64,000 nucleotides of DNA from Alcanivorax borkumensis SK2 (GCF_000009365.1 NC_008260.1:2081501-2145500); one strand, 5' to 3'; shown: positions 20,001 through 29,164, counted from the first letter of the stretch. Translations and numbers: made by a program. The notes: generated by a model not told the origin, from the sequence alone.

Positions 20001-20393
20001 AATATCTGCCTTCTTCTTCCCGTAATACTTGATTGCCATGTACATGGCGAGCTGGTGCGCTGTACCCAGCGCCACCTTGGCATCCCTCACCGAGCCCTTG
20101 GCGCCATGAGCGGTCTCATTGCCCTGAATACGCAAAGCATTGATCTGGTAGACCAGCGGCTTGCTGGTGCAAGCTGTGAACACCGGATCTTTGAGCAACT
20201 CGTAGAAGGTCGCCTGGGGCAGGCGCGGCAGCAGCTCTTCTTTGTAGATGGCCTTGGTGACTTCTTCAGCAAAGCCTCTGAGCCGGGTCAGGGCACTGCC
20301 GGGATCAATATGCAGGACCGCCTCGGCCAAACCCGCCACTTCGGTCAAGGCTTCATTAGCCGGGCGTAGAAACTCGAAATTGACAGACTTCAT
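17022..20393 (-). CDS. hsdR: Type I restriction endonuclease subunit HsdR (EcoEI-like, DUF4145 N-terminus)
   Basis: The protein has 1,123 residues. The first 125 form a DUF4145/HEPN-like helical domain with RIQGNETAHG. A coiled coil (about 145-180) leads to the HsdR nuclease domain with D253 and E268-x-K270 (YADYVLWGDNGQPLAVVEAK). The SF2 motor follows, with Walker A QATGTGKT (383-390) and DESH (476-479), and then an EcoEI-type C-terminal region. The subunit pulls DNA using ATP and cuts when unmethylated sites are met. The ATG at 20393 is preferred to the longer ORF start because GGGGGAAAGGG precedes it and the extra 21 residues look non-coding. It is the first gene of the operon; 31 bases separate it from rmuC. 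Confidence 0.95.
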   Translation of the reverse strand: MKSVNFEFLRPANEALTEVAGLAEAVLHIDPGSALTRLRGFAEEVTKAIYKEELLPRLPQATFYELLKDPVFTACTSKPLVYQINALRIQGNETAHGAKGSVRDAKVALGTAHQLAMYMAIKYYGKKKADIPDFQEIPDQSAALGELKQSVGAYKEELEARQEEVKALLEELDRERTKNVQHIDPPQPVELQEKHQKSQAVADSLQWNEAKTRKQLIDVMLTKAGWDVGDSEQVGQEVEVDFPNNPSGKGYADYVLWGDNGQPLAVVEAKKSGNVSLQAGREQARLYADAFERMGYQRPVIFYSNGYETFIWDDHQYNSYRQVYGFYSKDSLNYLIYQRHYRAAELEKFNPELRIADRPYQIEAIKTVAAHFQGQRRKALIIQATGTGKTRVAIALGELLLRTGWAKRVLFLCDRKELRIQADEAFKQNLPSEPRCVIGETNQIDQNARIYIATYPGMMNRFAQLDVGFFDLIIADESHRSIYNKYRDLFDYFDALEVGLTATPVKFISRNTFDMFGCETTDPTFEFGLDAAINNEPPYLAPFRVKDLTTDFLRDGIHYNDLSDKQKQRLEEDLGEEEARTTTIAGKDIGRKIFSEDTDRIILENLINNGIQDETGSLVGKTIIFAQRQDHAEHLEALFCKLYPQYGTKVCKVIHNKVPHVDSLIKEFKKADNDFRIAISVDMLDTGIDVPEVVNLVFAKPVKSWVKFWQMIGRGTRLCPNLFGPGKDKTEFLIFDHYSNFDFFEQEYKEPEDTGGKSLLQTTFEARLELAESALKNSNAPAFDAAIALLQADINDLPETSVAVKRELRLVHQLQQTDGLKKFEATTRHKLAETLAPLMSARVLRDKHATALDKLIASIQRCLVEQASCFEDGRDEFLAELDKLAVNIQAVRQKDALIADVRSADFWQQPSIEKLENARSGLRGIMKYKQSGGTGGYATPSTGTSDGGVEEGERKVTIAGANEAMIYRRRLKGILDDMLAANPVLQKIRQGEPIAVAELETLTSTILTSHPGVSLEVLNDFYGRTADQLAVTVREIIGLDPQAVENHFKQFLHQHPSLTAQQVRFMNLLKNHIAQHGSIVVDKLYEAPFDSISHEGIDGVFSPQDVDDLIAVLKPFLRQDDAH

Positions 20394-20537
20394 AAATCCC
20401 TTTCCCCCTGCCTGCCCCGGCACGACACCCCTATACACCGGGAGGCGAGGCTCCATAATGCTTGGCGATTCTTACTCATTGTCAGAATCCCAATGCTCTT
20501 GGCTCTCCGCCCTGATATCACCTTGATGTCAAAGCAG

Positions 20538-20577
20538 CTTCTCAAGACGCGTGAAGTATATTCACTTTTTTGAGAAG
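20538..20577. promoter_or_regulatory. Nested inverted repeat upstream of hsdR (candidate operator)
   Basis: Outer arms CTTCTCAA (20538-20545) and TTGAGAAG (20570-20577) are perfect complements. Inside them GTGAA (20551-20555) and TTCAC (20561-20565) form a second, almost concentric dyad. A TTGACA hexamer (minus strand, 20527-20532) lies just downstream towards hsdR, though I see no good -10 at the right distance. BrxR/CapW-type WYL regulators bind inverted repeats upstream of defence operons, so this is a candidate site for the regulator at 21633. The rest of the gap 20394-20657 shows nothing else clear. Confidence 0.5.
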
Positions 20578-20657
20578 GCTATCACAAAGAGCTATGACTG
20601 CCTCCCCCTCTACATTTTACCCATCACTATTTCTCTGCAATTTGGATGATGGTCTGT

Positions 20658-21470
20658 TTAATCAACGTCATATTGCTTTTTCAGCTCCGTCAGCCGGTTA
20701 CGATCTCGCTCGCTGAAATCTCTCGTGGAGTACAGAACCTCCCCATCAGGCCCATCCAGCTTTTCCACCATCACGGTGAACACAGCATCTGCAGGGGCAT
20801 CCACCTTACCCCAACCAGAATAACTGTTCGGAGCCAGCGTCCAGGAGGCTTCCTCACCCGGCTCCAGACCACCGGGAATGCTGTAATTGAATTGGTCTTT
20901 ATGCCAGGGCACGCTCCGGTCAGGACTGGCAATGGTGCCTGAAAAATAAGCACGGGAGATGGCCCGATCCGTACCGTTCTTCACCGTTAGCTCAATAATC
21001 GGCTGCTCGCCAAGGTATTGCCTTTCTCGCATAGTGAAGCGGGAGCGTACCACCTGGAACTTATCCAGCTGCTGTTTGGCCTGCTCAGCCTTTTCCCGCT
21101 TGGCAACAAGTTCGCGAATCTCGGCCAGTGCTTGCTCTTTCTCCCGGGCTTTGCGGTCGGCCTGAATTTGCTCTGCCTGAGCCAGCACCTGCTCCGCCGT
21201 CTTGCCGTTCAGGGCATCCCGCATTTTGCCTTCCATATCTCCCGCATCAGCACCGCCATTGGCAAACAGGCTTTTCATATCGACCTGGCTAAAGGCAATC
21301 AACTGAACCGCCTGGTCAAAGTCTGACCGTTTCGCCTCTGGCAATGACTCCCGGACCTTGGCAACTGACTCCTTCATCTTGGCCTCACTGGAGGCATCGA
21401 TGGTGGGATCGGAACAGCCGGTAATGGCCATGGCCGCCAGGACCAGCATCAGTAGTGCATAGACTTTCAT
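20658..21470 (-). CDS. Predicted lipoprotein, DUF6694-like
   Basis: The protein has 270 residues. A short signal peptide ends in a lipobox (AITGC), so Cys18 should carry lipid. The mature N-terminus (SDPTIDASSEAKMKESVAKV) resembles DUF6694-family lipoproteins as I remember them. A long charged helical stretch (about 85-140) follows, then a beta-rich C-terminal domain with WHKDQFNY and LEPGEEASW. The ATG at 21470 is chosen because AAGGAG lies six bases before it and it places the signal peptide correctly; the longer ORF adds six residues. The function is not known. It sits between the divergent WYL regulator gene and hsdR and points the same way as hsdR, 264 bases ahead, so it may be an independent gene or the first gene of the defence operon. 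Confidence 0.75.
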   Translation of the reverse strand: MKVYALLMLVLAAMAITGCSDPTIDASSEAKMKESVAKVRESLPEAKRSDFDQAVQLIAFSQVDMKSLFANGGADAGDMEGKMRDALNGKTAEQVLAQAEQIQADRKAREKEQALAEIRELVAKREKAEQAKQQLDKFQVVRSRFTMRERQYLGEQPIIELTVKNGTDRAISRAYFSGTIASPDRSVPWHKDQFNYSIPGGLEPGEEASWTLAPNSYSGWGKVDAPADAVFTVMVEKLDGPDGEVLYSTRDFSERDRNRLTELKKQYDVD

Positions 21471-21488
21471 TGTTTTCTCCTTTGCCAC

Positions 21489-21632
21489 TTTTCCCTAAGT
21501 CAGATGCGGCATCCTGCCGCTTTTGTCTCGTCCATGATGACACCCAAAGGATATTTACTTATTATTGTCATGTCGATACTGGCTACATTAACACGTCACT
21601 TTTTGGCACATATCGCTTTTTGGAGCATATCC
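21489..21632. promoter_or_regulatory. Divergent regulatory region between lipoprotein and WYL regulator genes
   Basis: It holds a perfect GCGGCA/TGCCGC hairpin (21506-21511, 21515-21520) followed by four T, and a perfect wide dyad ATGACA/TGTCAT (21537-21542, 21566-21571). Both lie upstream of the WYL regulator start and could serve autoregulation. The regulator's ribosome-binding site TTTTGGAGC is 8-10 bases before the ATG at 21633. Confidence 0.35.
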
Positions 21633-22520
21633 ATGGCACGGACTGCAGGTAAAAACGCAGCAGACTGGCCGCTGCGCTGGGATCTGTTATTGCGCTACAG
21701 ACTGATCGAGGTCATCGCGCTCTGGGAGGGAAGACTGACGACGAACCACTTGCAGCGAGCTTTTGGCATCGGCCGGCAGCAGGCCAGCAAGGATATTAAC
21801 CACTATCTTGCTGAATATGCGCCTGGCAACCTGGATTACGACCGCTCCCTGAAGGGCTACAAGCCCGCCAGCACCTTCAAGCCGGTATTCACTCGGGGCG
21901 TGGCCGACGAATACCTGCAGATGATGCATGCCAGGGAGGATCTGAGCTGTGCTTTTGAAACTCTGGATGTACGCGAACTCAATACCGAAGTGCTGCTTCC
22001 TCCTTCCCGTGACCTACGCCCTAGTGTGCTGCGCCCGATTCTTCAAGCTTGCCGAGACAATCTACGTGTGGAAATCCAGTACGCCTCCCTGAGTAATCCG
22101 GAACCGGAATATCGAGTCATCCAGCCCCACACCGTGGTGCACAGTGGTATGCGCTGGCATGTTCGTGCCTGGTGCGAGAAAAATAGTGACTATCGGGATT
22201 TCGTATTAAGCCGGATTCAAGATGAACCCGAGCTGACGCTTCCCGGCGAACACCACGCTGAACAGGATGATGCCTGGCAAGAGCGGCTCACTCTGCAGGT
22301 CACCCCAGATCCTCGCCTATCTCCGGCTCAGCAGGCGGTGATTGCTCTGGATTACGGCATGACCGATGGGGCGCTGACTATTGAGTGTCGGGCGGCCATG
22401 GCCAATTACATTGTGCAGCTCCTAAGACTGGATGGACCGCAGCACCGAGACCCCGAGGCCCAGCAGGTGGTGCTGGCCAACAGGGATGAGGTCAAAGGAT
22501 GGCTTTGGGGAACGAATTAA
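21633..22520 (+). CDS. WYL-domain transcriptional regulator (BrxR/CapW type)
   Basis: The protein has 295 residues. The N-terminal winged helix (LTTNHLQRAFGIGRQQASKD) is followed by a WYL-type ligand-sensing domain (IEIQYASLS-like LRVEIQYASLSNPEPEYR, then WHVRAWC and FVLSRI) and a WCX-like C-terminal domain. This is the order seen in BrxR and CapW, repressors that guard BREX, CBASS and other phage-defence operons. The ATG at 21633 is preferred because GGAG precedes it and the 43 residues of the longer ORF look unrelated to the family. It is divergent from the lipoprotein and restriction genes. Inference: it keeps the operon low until an invasion signal, possibly a nucleotide or nucleic acid, binds the WYL domain. 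Confidence 0.85.
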   Translation: MARTAGKNAADWPLRWDLLLRYRLIEVIALWEGRLTTNHLQRAFGIGRQQASKDINHYLAEYAPGNLDYDRSLKGYKPASTFKPVFTRGVADEYLQMMHAREDLSCAFETLDVRELNTEVLLPPSRDLRPSVLRPILQACRDNLRVEIQYASLSNPEPEYRVIQPHTVVHSGMRWHVRAWCEKNSDYRDFVLSRIQDEPELTLPGEHHAEQDDAWQERLTLQVTPDPRLSPAQQAVIALDYGMTDGALTIECRAAMANYIVQLLRLDGPQHRDPEAQQVVLANRDEVKGWLWGTN

Positions 22521-22820
22521 CTCTCGTACACTTCAATCTTTTCTCTTAAACGGGAAGATTTCATCAAAGAAAGAAAAAGCGGCAACAAACAAAAGATGAC
22601 ATAGCTGAAGGTTTGATTCTGTCACACTTAGATAAAGGCACGTTCGGCGCGGACACCCAGCCATTGAGAAACAACATGCCATTGCCGGATATGTTAGCGA
22701 AACCATGAAGAGGACCGCTGTGATCTGTCGTGGAGTAAGACGATTCCTGACTTACATATTTCCAAAATCACGAGATTAATCTTGTAGGGGGTTTTGGTTT
22801 TCTACATTCGGCCCAGGCAC
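22521..22820. other. Gap between the WYL regulator and tRNA-Pro
   Basis: There is no clear gene. On the plus strand two adjoining short frames (about 22545-22613 and 22580-22708) read like pieces of one protein interrupted by a frameshift (EDFIKERKSG, then AEGLILSHLDKGTFGADTQP). I do not recognise it. It may be the decayed end of a mobile or accessory gene at the island border. Confidence 0.25.
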
Positions 22821-22854
22821 AAAAAAGCCCGACTGTTTCCAGTCAGGCTTTTTT
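22821..22854 (-). terminator. Bidirectional rho-independent terminator after tRNA-Pro
   Basis: AAAAAAGCC...GGCTTTTTT flank a GACTG/CAGTC stem with a short loop. It lies about ten bases beyond the encoded CCA end of the tRNA and could also stop plus-strand transcripts from the WYL gene. Confidence 0.85.
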
Positions 22855-22864
22855 GTATCTCGAT

Positions 22865-23240
<376 letters not shown>

Positions 23241-23242
23241 TG

Positions 23243-23271
23243 AAAAAACCCCGGAAGCGAGGCTGCCGGGG
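23243..23271 (-). terminator. Rho-independent terminator after the merR-like gene
   Basis: CCCCGG (23249-23254) pairs with CCGGGG (23266-23271), and the minus strand continues into TTTTTT. It ends the infC...ihfA-merR block. Confidence 0.85.
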
Positions 23272-23313
23272 CTTCTTGCTTACAGGCAAACACCTGCAAG
23301 AGATCTGTCTGGA

Positions 23314-23673
23314 TCAGGAGGCTTTAAGTACGTCTAGAACCTCTTCCATCTCCACAATCATCTGCTTGATGAGTTGATGATACTGTGTGACCTGCTCAGC
23401 GTTGGCGCCGCCAGAAAGCTGTTGTCGGGCACCACCGATGGTAAAGCCCTGATCGTACAGTAAGCTGCGGATCTGACGAATCATCAGCACGTCTTGACGC
23501 TGATAGTAGCGGCGGTTACCACGGCGCTTTACCGGGTTGAGCTGTGGAAACTCCTGTTCCCAATAGCGCAATACATGCGGCTTGACGTCACATAGGTCAC
23601 TGACTTCACCAATGGTGAAATATCGCTTCCCTGGAATCGCCGGCAATTCGTCGTTATGACTTGGTTCCAGCAT
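23314..23673 (-). CDS. MerR-family regulator downstream of ihfA
   Basis: The protein has 119 residues. A MerR-type winged helix is visible ([20 protein letters not shown], then [10 protein letters not shown] and RRGNRRYY), followed by a helical dimerisation segment. The short C-terminal part has no cysteine metal site, so the ligand is unknown. This small MerR gene follows ihfA in many gammaproteobacteria. The ATG at 23673 is chosen over a TTG nine bases upstream because GAGG sits just before it. The start lies inside the ihfA 3' end (20-base overlap), which suggests translational coupling. Confidence 0.9.
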   Translation of the reverse strand: MLEPSHNDELPAIPGKRYFTIGEVSDLCDVKPHVLRYWEQEFPQLNPVKRRGNRRYYQRQDVLMIRQIRSLLYDQGFTIGGARQQLSGGANAEQVTQYHQLIKQMIVEMEEVLDVLKAS

Positions 23674-23956
23674 ACGCCTCAACCCGTTGTTTTAATTTTT
23701 GCCCTGGACGAAAGGTAACAACCCGGCGAGCGGTAATGGGAATCTCTTCACCGGTTTTCGGGTTCCGCCCTGGGCGTTCACTCTTGTCTCTGAGGTCGAA
23801 ATTGCCAAAGCCTGAGAGCTTCACCGGAATATTATCTTCCAGCGAATGGCGGATTTCTTCAAAAAACATTTCCACCATTTCTTTGGCTTCACGCTTGTTC
23901 AAGCCTAATTCTTCGAACAAACGCTCGGCCATATCTGCTTTGGTCAGCGCTCCCAT
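23654..23956 (-). CDS. ihfA: Integration host factor alpha subunit
   Basis: The protein has 100 residues, the usual length. It starts [18 protein letters not shown] and has the DNA-minor-groove arm [20 protein letters not shown] with the conserved intercalating proline (RNP), plus the HU/IHF fold signature [10 protein letters not shown]. With IhfB it bends DNA sharply for recombination, replication and promoter control. As in E. coli it follows pheT (26-base gap). Confidence 0.98.
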   Translation of the reverse strand: MGALTKADMAERLFEELGLNKREAKEMVEMFFEEIRHSLEDNIPVKLSGFGNFDLRDKSERPGRNPKTGEEIPITARRVVTFRPGQKLKQRVEAYAGTKS

Positions 23957-23982
23957 TAATAGCTCCCCTGCCCTTCCTTAAT

Positions 23983-26382
23983 TCAGTCCCTTAAGATGGC
24001 GTTAAACTGTTGTTTTAACTGGGATACTACGGCATCCACCAAGTCATTCACCTCTTGATCCTTAAGAGTGCGCGAACGGTCCTGGAAGGTCAAGCCCAAA
24101 GCGAGGCTTTTACGATTTTCACCGATGCTATCACCTTGATATATATCGAAAATATTGACCCCGGTGAGACGCTCGTCACAGGTAGAACGCACCGCCGCGA
24201 TTAGCTCACCTGCGGGGATACTATCCTCTACCACGAAGGCCAGGTCACGGCGCATGCGTGGCTGATCAGACACCGACTGGAAGCTCGGCAGGACACCTTG
24301 CTGCAATGGCGCCTGGGCCAGCTCGAAGGCGTACAGCTGACCCGGCAGGTCCAGATCTGCCGCTAGCCGTGGGTGAATCCGCCCCAGATAACCAACGATC
24401 TCGCCGTCACGTTTCAGCGCAGCGGTCTGTCCCGGATGCAACGCCGGATGCTCGGCGGGCTCGAAACTGAAGGCATCCGCATCGGACAAGGCCAGCAAGG
24501 CTTCCACATCCCCTTTCAGGTCAAAGAAATCTACCGGGCGTTTGCCTTCCCAGTTCTGCGGCTGGGCACTGCCGTAAAGCAGGCCGGCGATCATGGGCGT
24601 CTGGGCTAGCCCGCCTTCCACGTCTGCCGCATCGGTAGGGACAAAACGCAGACCGGTCTCGAACAGACGCAGGCGATCAGCCTGGCGGTTCAAATTGTGG
24701 CGGGCGGTACTGAACAAGCCGGCCAACAGCGTGGTACGCATGACACCCAGATCCATAGAGATCGGGTTGAGCAATGGCAGCGGTTCTACTCGGGGTTCCA
24801 CTTTAGCCAATAGGCCTGGCTCTACGAAGGTGTAGGTAATGGCCTCCTGGTAGCCCCGGTCCATCAGGGTGTCGGCTAAACGCCGCAGTGCCACAATATG
24901 CTCTGGAACGGTATCACCGGAAGGTGAGCCCGCGGGCACGCGGCTAGGCAGTTTTTCATAGCCGTAAATCCGCGCCAGCTCTTCGATCAAGTCCTGTTCG
25001 ATGGCCATATCAAAGCGCCAGCTGGGCGCCAGCACGCGCCACTCTTCGCCCTCATCCTTGGCTGAGATGTCCATGCCCAAGCGGCTGAGAATGTCTTCCA
25101 CTTGTTGAGAGGGAAGGGCCATCCCCAGCAAGCCCTCGATGCGTTCGGCACGCAAGGTGAGCTCAGCCTGTTTGGGCAGCTGCGCTTCGTCCGCCGTTTC
25201 AGTGACAGGGCCAGCCTGACCGCCGGCAATTTTCTGGATCAAGGCAGTGGCGTATTCAATGGCATCGTTTTGCAGTTGTGGGTCGACACCCCGCTCGAAG
25301 CGGTGAGAAGAATCCGTGTGCAAACCGTAAGAGCGAGCCTTGCCAGCAATAGCCAACGGCGCGAAGAAGGCACACTCTAGGAAGATGTCTTGCGTGTCCG
25401 TGGTCACTGATGAGGGCTTGCCCCCCATCACACCGGCCAACGCCAAAGCAGTACTATCATCGGTATCATCGGCGATCACTAGAGTGTCATCGCGCAGGGT
25501 CAGCTCCTGGTCGTCCAGAGTGGTGAGCTTTTCCTCAGCCTTGGCCTTACGGACGGTGATGCCACCGTTCAGTTTTGCCAGGTCGAATGCATGTAGCGGC
25601 TGCCCCAGCTCTACCAACACATAGTTGGTCACGTCCACAATCGGGTCGATGGTGCGCAGGCCAGCTCGACGCAGGCGCTCTACCATCCACAGTGGAGTGG
25701 CGGCATTGACGTCCACTCCTTTAATGACGCGGCCAAGATAACGGGGGCAGCCGGCGCTGTCCGCCAACGTCACAGTCAGGCTGTCGTCGATGACAGGGGC
25801 CACTTTGCTAATGGAAGCTTCGGTGAGCGCCGTCTGGTTCATCACCCCTACTTCCCGCGCGATACCACGCAGGCTCAGGCAGTCCGCCCGGTTAGGCGTT
25901 AGATCTACCTCGATGACGGTGTCGTCTAGGCTCAGATAGTCACGGAAATCCGTGCCCACCGGCGCATCTTCCGGTAGCTCCATCAAGCCATCAATCAGGT
26001 CTTCCAGGCCTAGCTCGGAAGCACCGCACAGCATGCCATTGGATTCCTGGCCACGCAGCTTGGCTTTCTTAATCTTGAAGTCGCCAGGCAGCACTGCACC
26101 CACTTGGGCGAAAGGCATTTTCAGGCCGACACGCACATTGGATGCACCGCAAACCACCTGCACCGTGTCGGTACCGTTTGTGACCTGGCAAACACTCAGC
26201 TTGTCTGCATCCGGGTGCGGTTCGCAGCTTTCAACCTGCCCAACCACAACACCGGTAAAGGCCGGTGCAGCGGGCTCCACGGCATCCACTTCTAAACCGG
26301 CCATGGTCAGTTGTTGTACCAGGGTCTCGGTATCAATGGCCGGGTTAACCCACTCCCGCAACCAGGCTTCGTTAAAACGCAT
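23983..26382 (-). CDS. pheT: Phenylalanyl-tRNA synthetase beta subunit
   Basis: The protein has 799 residues and begins MRFNEAWLREWVNPAIDT. It has the EMAP/tRNA-binding domain (VGQVESCEPHPDADKLSVCQ), the B3/B4 editing domain, B5, and the C-terminal anticodon-binding FDX-ACB domain (SFQSVSDQPRMRRDLAFVVE). Together with PheS it forms the alpha2-beta2 enzyme that charges tRNA-Phe. It follows pheS by 34 bases in the same direction. Confidence 0.98.
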   Translation of the reverse strand: MRFNEAWLREWVNPAIDTETLVQQLTMAGLEVDAVEPAAPAFTGVVVGQVESCEPHPDADKLSVCQVTNGTDTVQVVCGASNVRVGLKMPFAQVGAVLPGDFKIKKAKLRGQESNGMLCGASELGLEDLIDGLMELPEDAPVGTDFRDYLSLDDTVIEVDLTPNRADCLSLRGIAREVGVMNQTALTEASISKVAPVIDDSLTVTLADSAGCPRYLGRVIKGVDVNAATPLWMVERLRRAGLRTIDPIVDVTNYVLVELGQPLHAFDLAKLNGGITVRKAKAEEKLTTLDDQELTLRDDTLVIADDTDDSTALALAGVMGGKPSSVTTDTQDIFLECAFFAPLAIAGKARSYGLHTDSSHRFERGVDPQLQNDAIEYATALIQKIAGGQAGPVTETADEAQLPKQAELTLRAERIEGLLGMALPSQQVEDILSRLGMDISAKDEGEEWRVLAPSWRFDMAIEQDLIEELARIYGYEKLPSRVPAGSPSGDTVPEHIVALRRLADTLMDRGYQEAITYTFVEPGLLAKVEPRVEPLPLLNPISMDLGVMRTTLLAGLFSTARHNLNRQADRLRLFETGLRFVPTDAADVEGGLAQTPMIAGLLYGSAQPQNWEGKRPVDFFDLKGDVEALLALSDADAFSFEPAEHPALHPGQTAALKRDGEIVGYLGRIHPRLAADLDLPGQLYAFELAQAPLQQGVLPSFQSVSDQPRMRRDLAFVVEDSIPAGELIAAVRSTCDERLTGVNIFDIYQGDSIGENRKSLALGLTFQDRSRTLKDQEVNDLVDAVVSQLKQQFNAILRD

Positions 26383-26416
26383 TGTCGAAATTCCTTAAAC
26401 TTGTTCGCGGGAGGCG

Positions 26417-27436
<1,020 letters not shown>

Positions 27437-27469
27437 TTAAGACTCCGCAGTCTTTAAATCAGAAGAAAA

Positions 27470-27609
27470 TTGAAAGTTGCAAAGCGCGATTCCAGAAAGA
27501 TACGACCCGACACGGCTAAAGCCGCGCCCCAGTAAAGCGTGGGGAAAAGCCACTCGATTGGCATTAAAACCCAACCGCGTTTCAACTTTATACTTTCAAC
27601 TTTCAACTG
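27470..27609. repeat. Intergenic inverted-repeat element with heptad arms and a REP-like core
   Basis: The left arm TTGAAAGTTGCAAAGCGCG (27470-27488) is matched imperfectly in reverse by a right arm made of AGTTGAA-type heptads (about 27577-27609). The core holds a REP-like palindrome CGGCTAAAGCCG (27513-27524) and a CCCCA/TGGGG hairpin (27527-27544). It lies between the rplT terminator and pheS. A second element with similar arms is at 52973-53062. Confidence 0.6.
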
Positions 27610-27621
27610 GTCTTTTTTCAA

Positions 27622-27658
27622 ACAAAAACGGGGGAAGAGCGCGAACTCTTCCCCCGTT
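27622..27658 (-). terminator. Strong rho-independent terminator after rplT
   Basis: A perfect 13-bp stem (27627-27639 with 27646-27658, loop CGCGAA) is followed on the minus strand by a T run. It separates the ribosomal genes from pheST, so pheST may need its own promoter or readthrough. Confidence 0.9.
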
Positions 27659-27692
27659 GAGTATGCTGTTCAGTCTAAGACCGAACAGTAAA

Positions 27693-28052
27693 TCAGGCGG
27701 TGAGACTCGCTTTGGCTTTTTCGGCCAAAGCGCTAAAGGTTGCCTGATCGCGGACAGCGATGTCCGCCAGTACTTTACGGTCGATGTCGATGGACGCTTT
27801 TTTCAGTCCATTGATCAGACGGCTGTAAGACAGACCGTTCAAACGCGCAGCCGCGTTGATACGCACAATCCACAGACGACGGAATTGACGCTTACGAACC
27901 TTACGGTCGCGGTAAGCATACTGACCGGCTTTGGTAACGGCTTGTACCGCTACGCGGAATACACGACTGCGGGCACCGTAGTAGCCTTTAGCCTGCTTGA
28001 GAATTTTCTTGTGCCGACGGCGCGCCTGCACACCACGTTTTACTCGTGCCAT
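27693..28052 (-). CDS. rplT: 50S ribosomal protein L20
   Basis: The protein has 119 residues and begins [20 protein letters not shown] after Met; the family signature [20 protein letters not shown] is present. L20 is an early 50S assembly protein that binds 23S rRNA and, in enterobacteria, represses its own operon. The order infC-rpmI-rplT is the universal bacterial arrangement. Confidence 0.98.
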   Translation of the reverse strand: MARVKRGVQARRRHKKILKQAKGYYGARSRVFRVAVQAVTKAGQYAYRDRKVRKRQFRRLWIVRINAAARLNGLSYSRLINGLKKASIDIDRKVLADIAVRDQATFSALAEKAKASLTA

Positions 28053-28077
28053 TGTTTAGTCTCCAGATCCGTAAAAG

Positions 28078-28272
28078 TTATGCGTAGGGCATCATGCGTT
28101 TAACAAGAGCCACATCATTCTCGTGGACTTCCTGCTTCGGACGCAGTTTACGAATAGTCTTGGAAGACTTTTTGGTCAGAATGTGGTTTTTGAATGCCTG
28201 CTTGCGCTTGAAACCGGAGGCGGTTTTTTTGAAACGCTTGGCAGCCCCACGGTTTGTCTTGATTTTAGGCAT
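28078..28272 (-). CDS. rpmI: 50S ribosomal protein L35
   Basis: The protein has 64 residues and is very basic. It starts [20 protein letters not shown] and contains [20 protein letters not shown], as usual for L35. It lies 25 bases before rplT and 38 bases after infC. Confidence 0.98.
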   Translation of the reverse strand: MPKIKTNRGAAKRFKKTASGFKRKQAFKNHILTKKSSKTIRKLRPKQEVHENDVALVKRMMPYA

Positions 28273-28310
28273 GGTACCTTCTCAAGTTGATGAATTAATT
28301 AAACAGTCCG

Positions 28311-28856
28311 TTATGACTGCTTCTTCTTTTTGCCCGGGCCGAGCACCATGATCATCTGGCGCCCTTCCATGTTCGGACGTTGCTCAACAGAACCGTATTC
28401 TTCCAAGTCCTTCTCGATACGAGCAAGAAGTTCCCGGCCCAGTTCCTGGTGAGCCATCTCACGACCGCGAAAGCGGACGGTGATTTTTGCTTTGTCGCCG
28501 GCCTCAAGGAAACGAATGAGGTTACGCAGTTTCACATCGTAGTCACCGATATCGGTGCCGGGACGGAATTTGATTTCCTTGACCTGAGTCTGACGCTGCT
28601 TTTTGCGCCCCTCTTTGGCCTTTTGTTTAGCCTCGAACAGATGTTTGCCGTAATCCATAATTCGGCAAACCGGTGGTTCTGCACCAGGGGAGATTTCCAC
28701 CAGATCCAGCTGTTTAGAAGTGGCCTTTTCCAAGGCGTCCTGCAGGCTGACGATACCGACCTGCTCACCATCCACATCGATCAACCGAACTTCGGTTGCC
28801 TGGATTTGCTGATTTGTATTGGCGCGCTGCTCGCGGCCTTTGCCTCCACGCTTAAT
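28311..28856 (-). CDS. infC: Translation initiation factor IF-3 with a probable AUU start
   Basis: The protein has 181 residues. The IF3 N-domain ([20 protein letters not shown]) and C-domain ([20 protein letters not shown]) are both intact, joined by a Lys-rich helix. IF3 keeps ribosomal subunits apart and checks the start codon. No ATG fits the expected N-terminus. A TTG at 28871 forms part of the sequence TTGGAGGT, which is itself a strong Shine-Dalgarno element, and an ATT codon (28856-28854) follows seven bases later, giving (M)[13 protein letters not shown] starts are conserved in infC because IF3 rejects them, which provides autoregulation. The size then matches the family (about 180). 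thrS, often upstream, is absent. Confidence 0.95.
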   Translation of the reverse strand: MKRGGKGREQRANTNQQIQATEVRLIDVDGEQVGIVSLQDALEKATSKQLDLVEISPGAEPPVCRIMDYGKHLFEAKQKAKEGRKKQRQTQVKEIKFRPGTDIGDYDVKLRNLIRFLEAGDKAKITVRFRGREMAHQELGRELLARIEKDLEEYGSVEQRPNMEGRQMIMVLGPGKKKKQS

Positions 28857-28871
28857 GTCGTGAACCTCCAA
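28857..28871 (-). promoter_or_regulatory. infC Shine-Dalgarno preceding an AUU start
   Basis: The minus strand reads TTGGAGGTTCACGAC and then ATT. GGAGGT is a near-perfect ribosome-binding site with seven-base spacing to ATT and is too close to the TTG to serve it. This decides the infC start. Confidence 0.75.
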
Positions 28872-28924
28872 TCTGTTGTCGAAAACGAGGCGAGTAGCCT
28901 CACCGCCTCAGTAAATAGGCGCGC

Positions 28925-28953
28925 ATTGTATGCCACCACAACGGGCACAACAA
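28925..28953 (-). promoter_or_regulatory. Sigma70 promoter for the infC operon
   Basis: On the minus strand TTGTTG (28948-28953), 17 bases, then TACAAT (28925-28930). This predicts a leader of about 60 bases before infC. The rest of the gap up to 29135 shows nothing else clear. Confidence 0.6.
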
Positions 28954-29135
28954 CCCCGACCCTTACTCTGGCCGACGTACGCAACTAGCTGAAACGGAAT
29001 GAGTTCTACCTGAAAGCCTAATCGAAGCACGGCCTACCCTTTCGAAGACTGGCCCCAACTCCCAGGAAGGATGGGTATTTTAAGCAAATCCGGTTACTTT
29101 TCAAGCATCACATCCATATTTACTTACGCGTGATG

Positions 29136-29164
29136 TTGCACTGTGCCGATTCCATTAATATAGT
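29136..29164 (+). promoter_or_regulatory. Sigma70 promoter of the marR operon
   Basis: TTGCAC (29136-29141), 17-base spacer, TATAGT (29159-29164). It lies 36 bases before the marR ATG and touches the dyad at 29163. Confidence 0.75.

Noticed and set aside
27437..27692. Phenylalanine leader peptide/attenuator for pheST
   Set aside because: No short frame with clustered Phe codons ahead of a terminator was found; the hairpin at 27627 follows rplT, and a repeat element lies between it and pheS.
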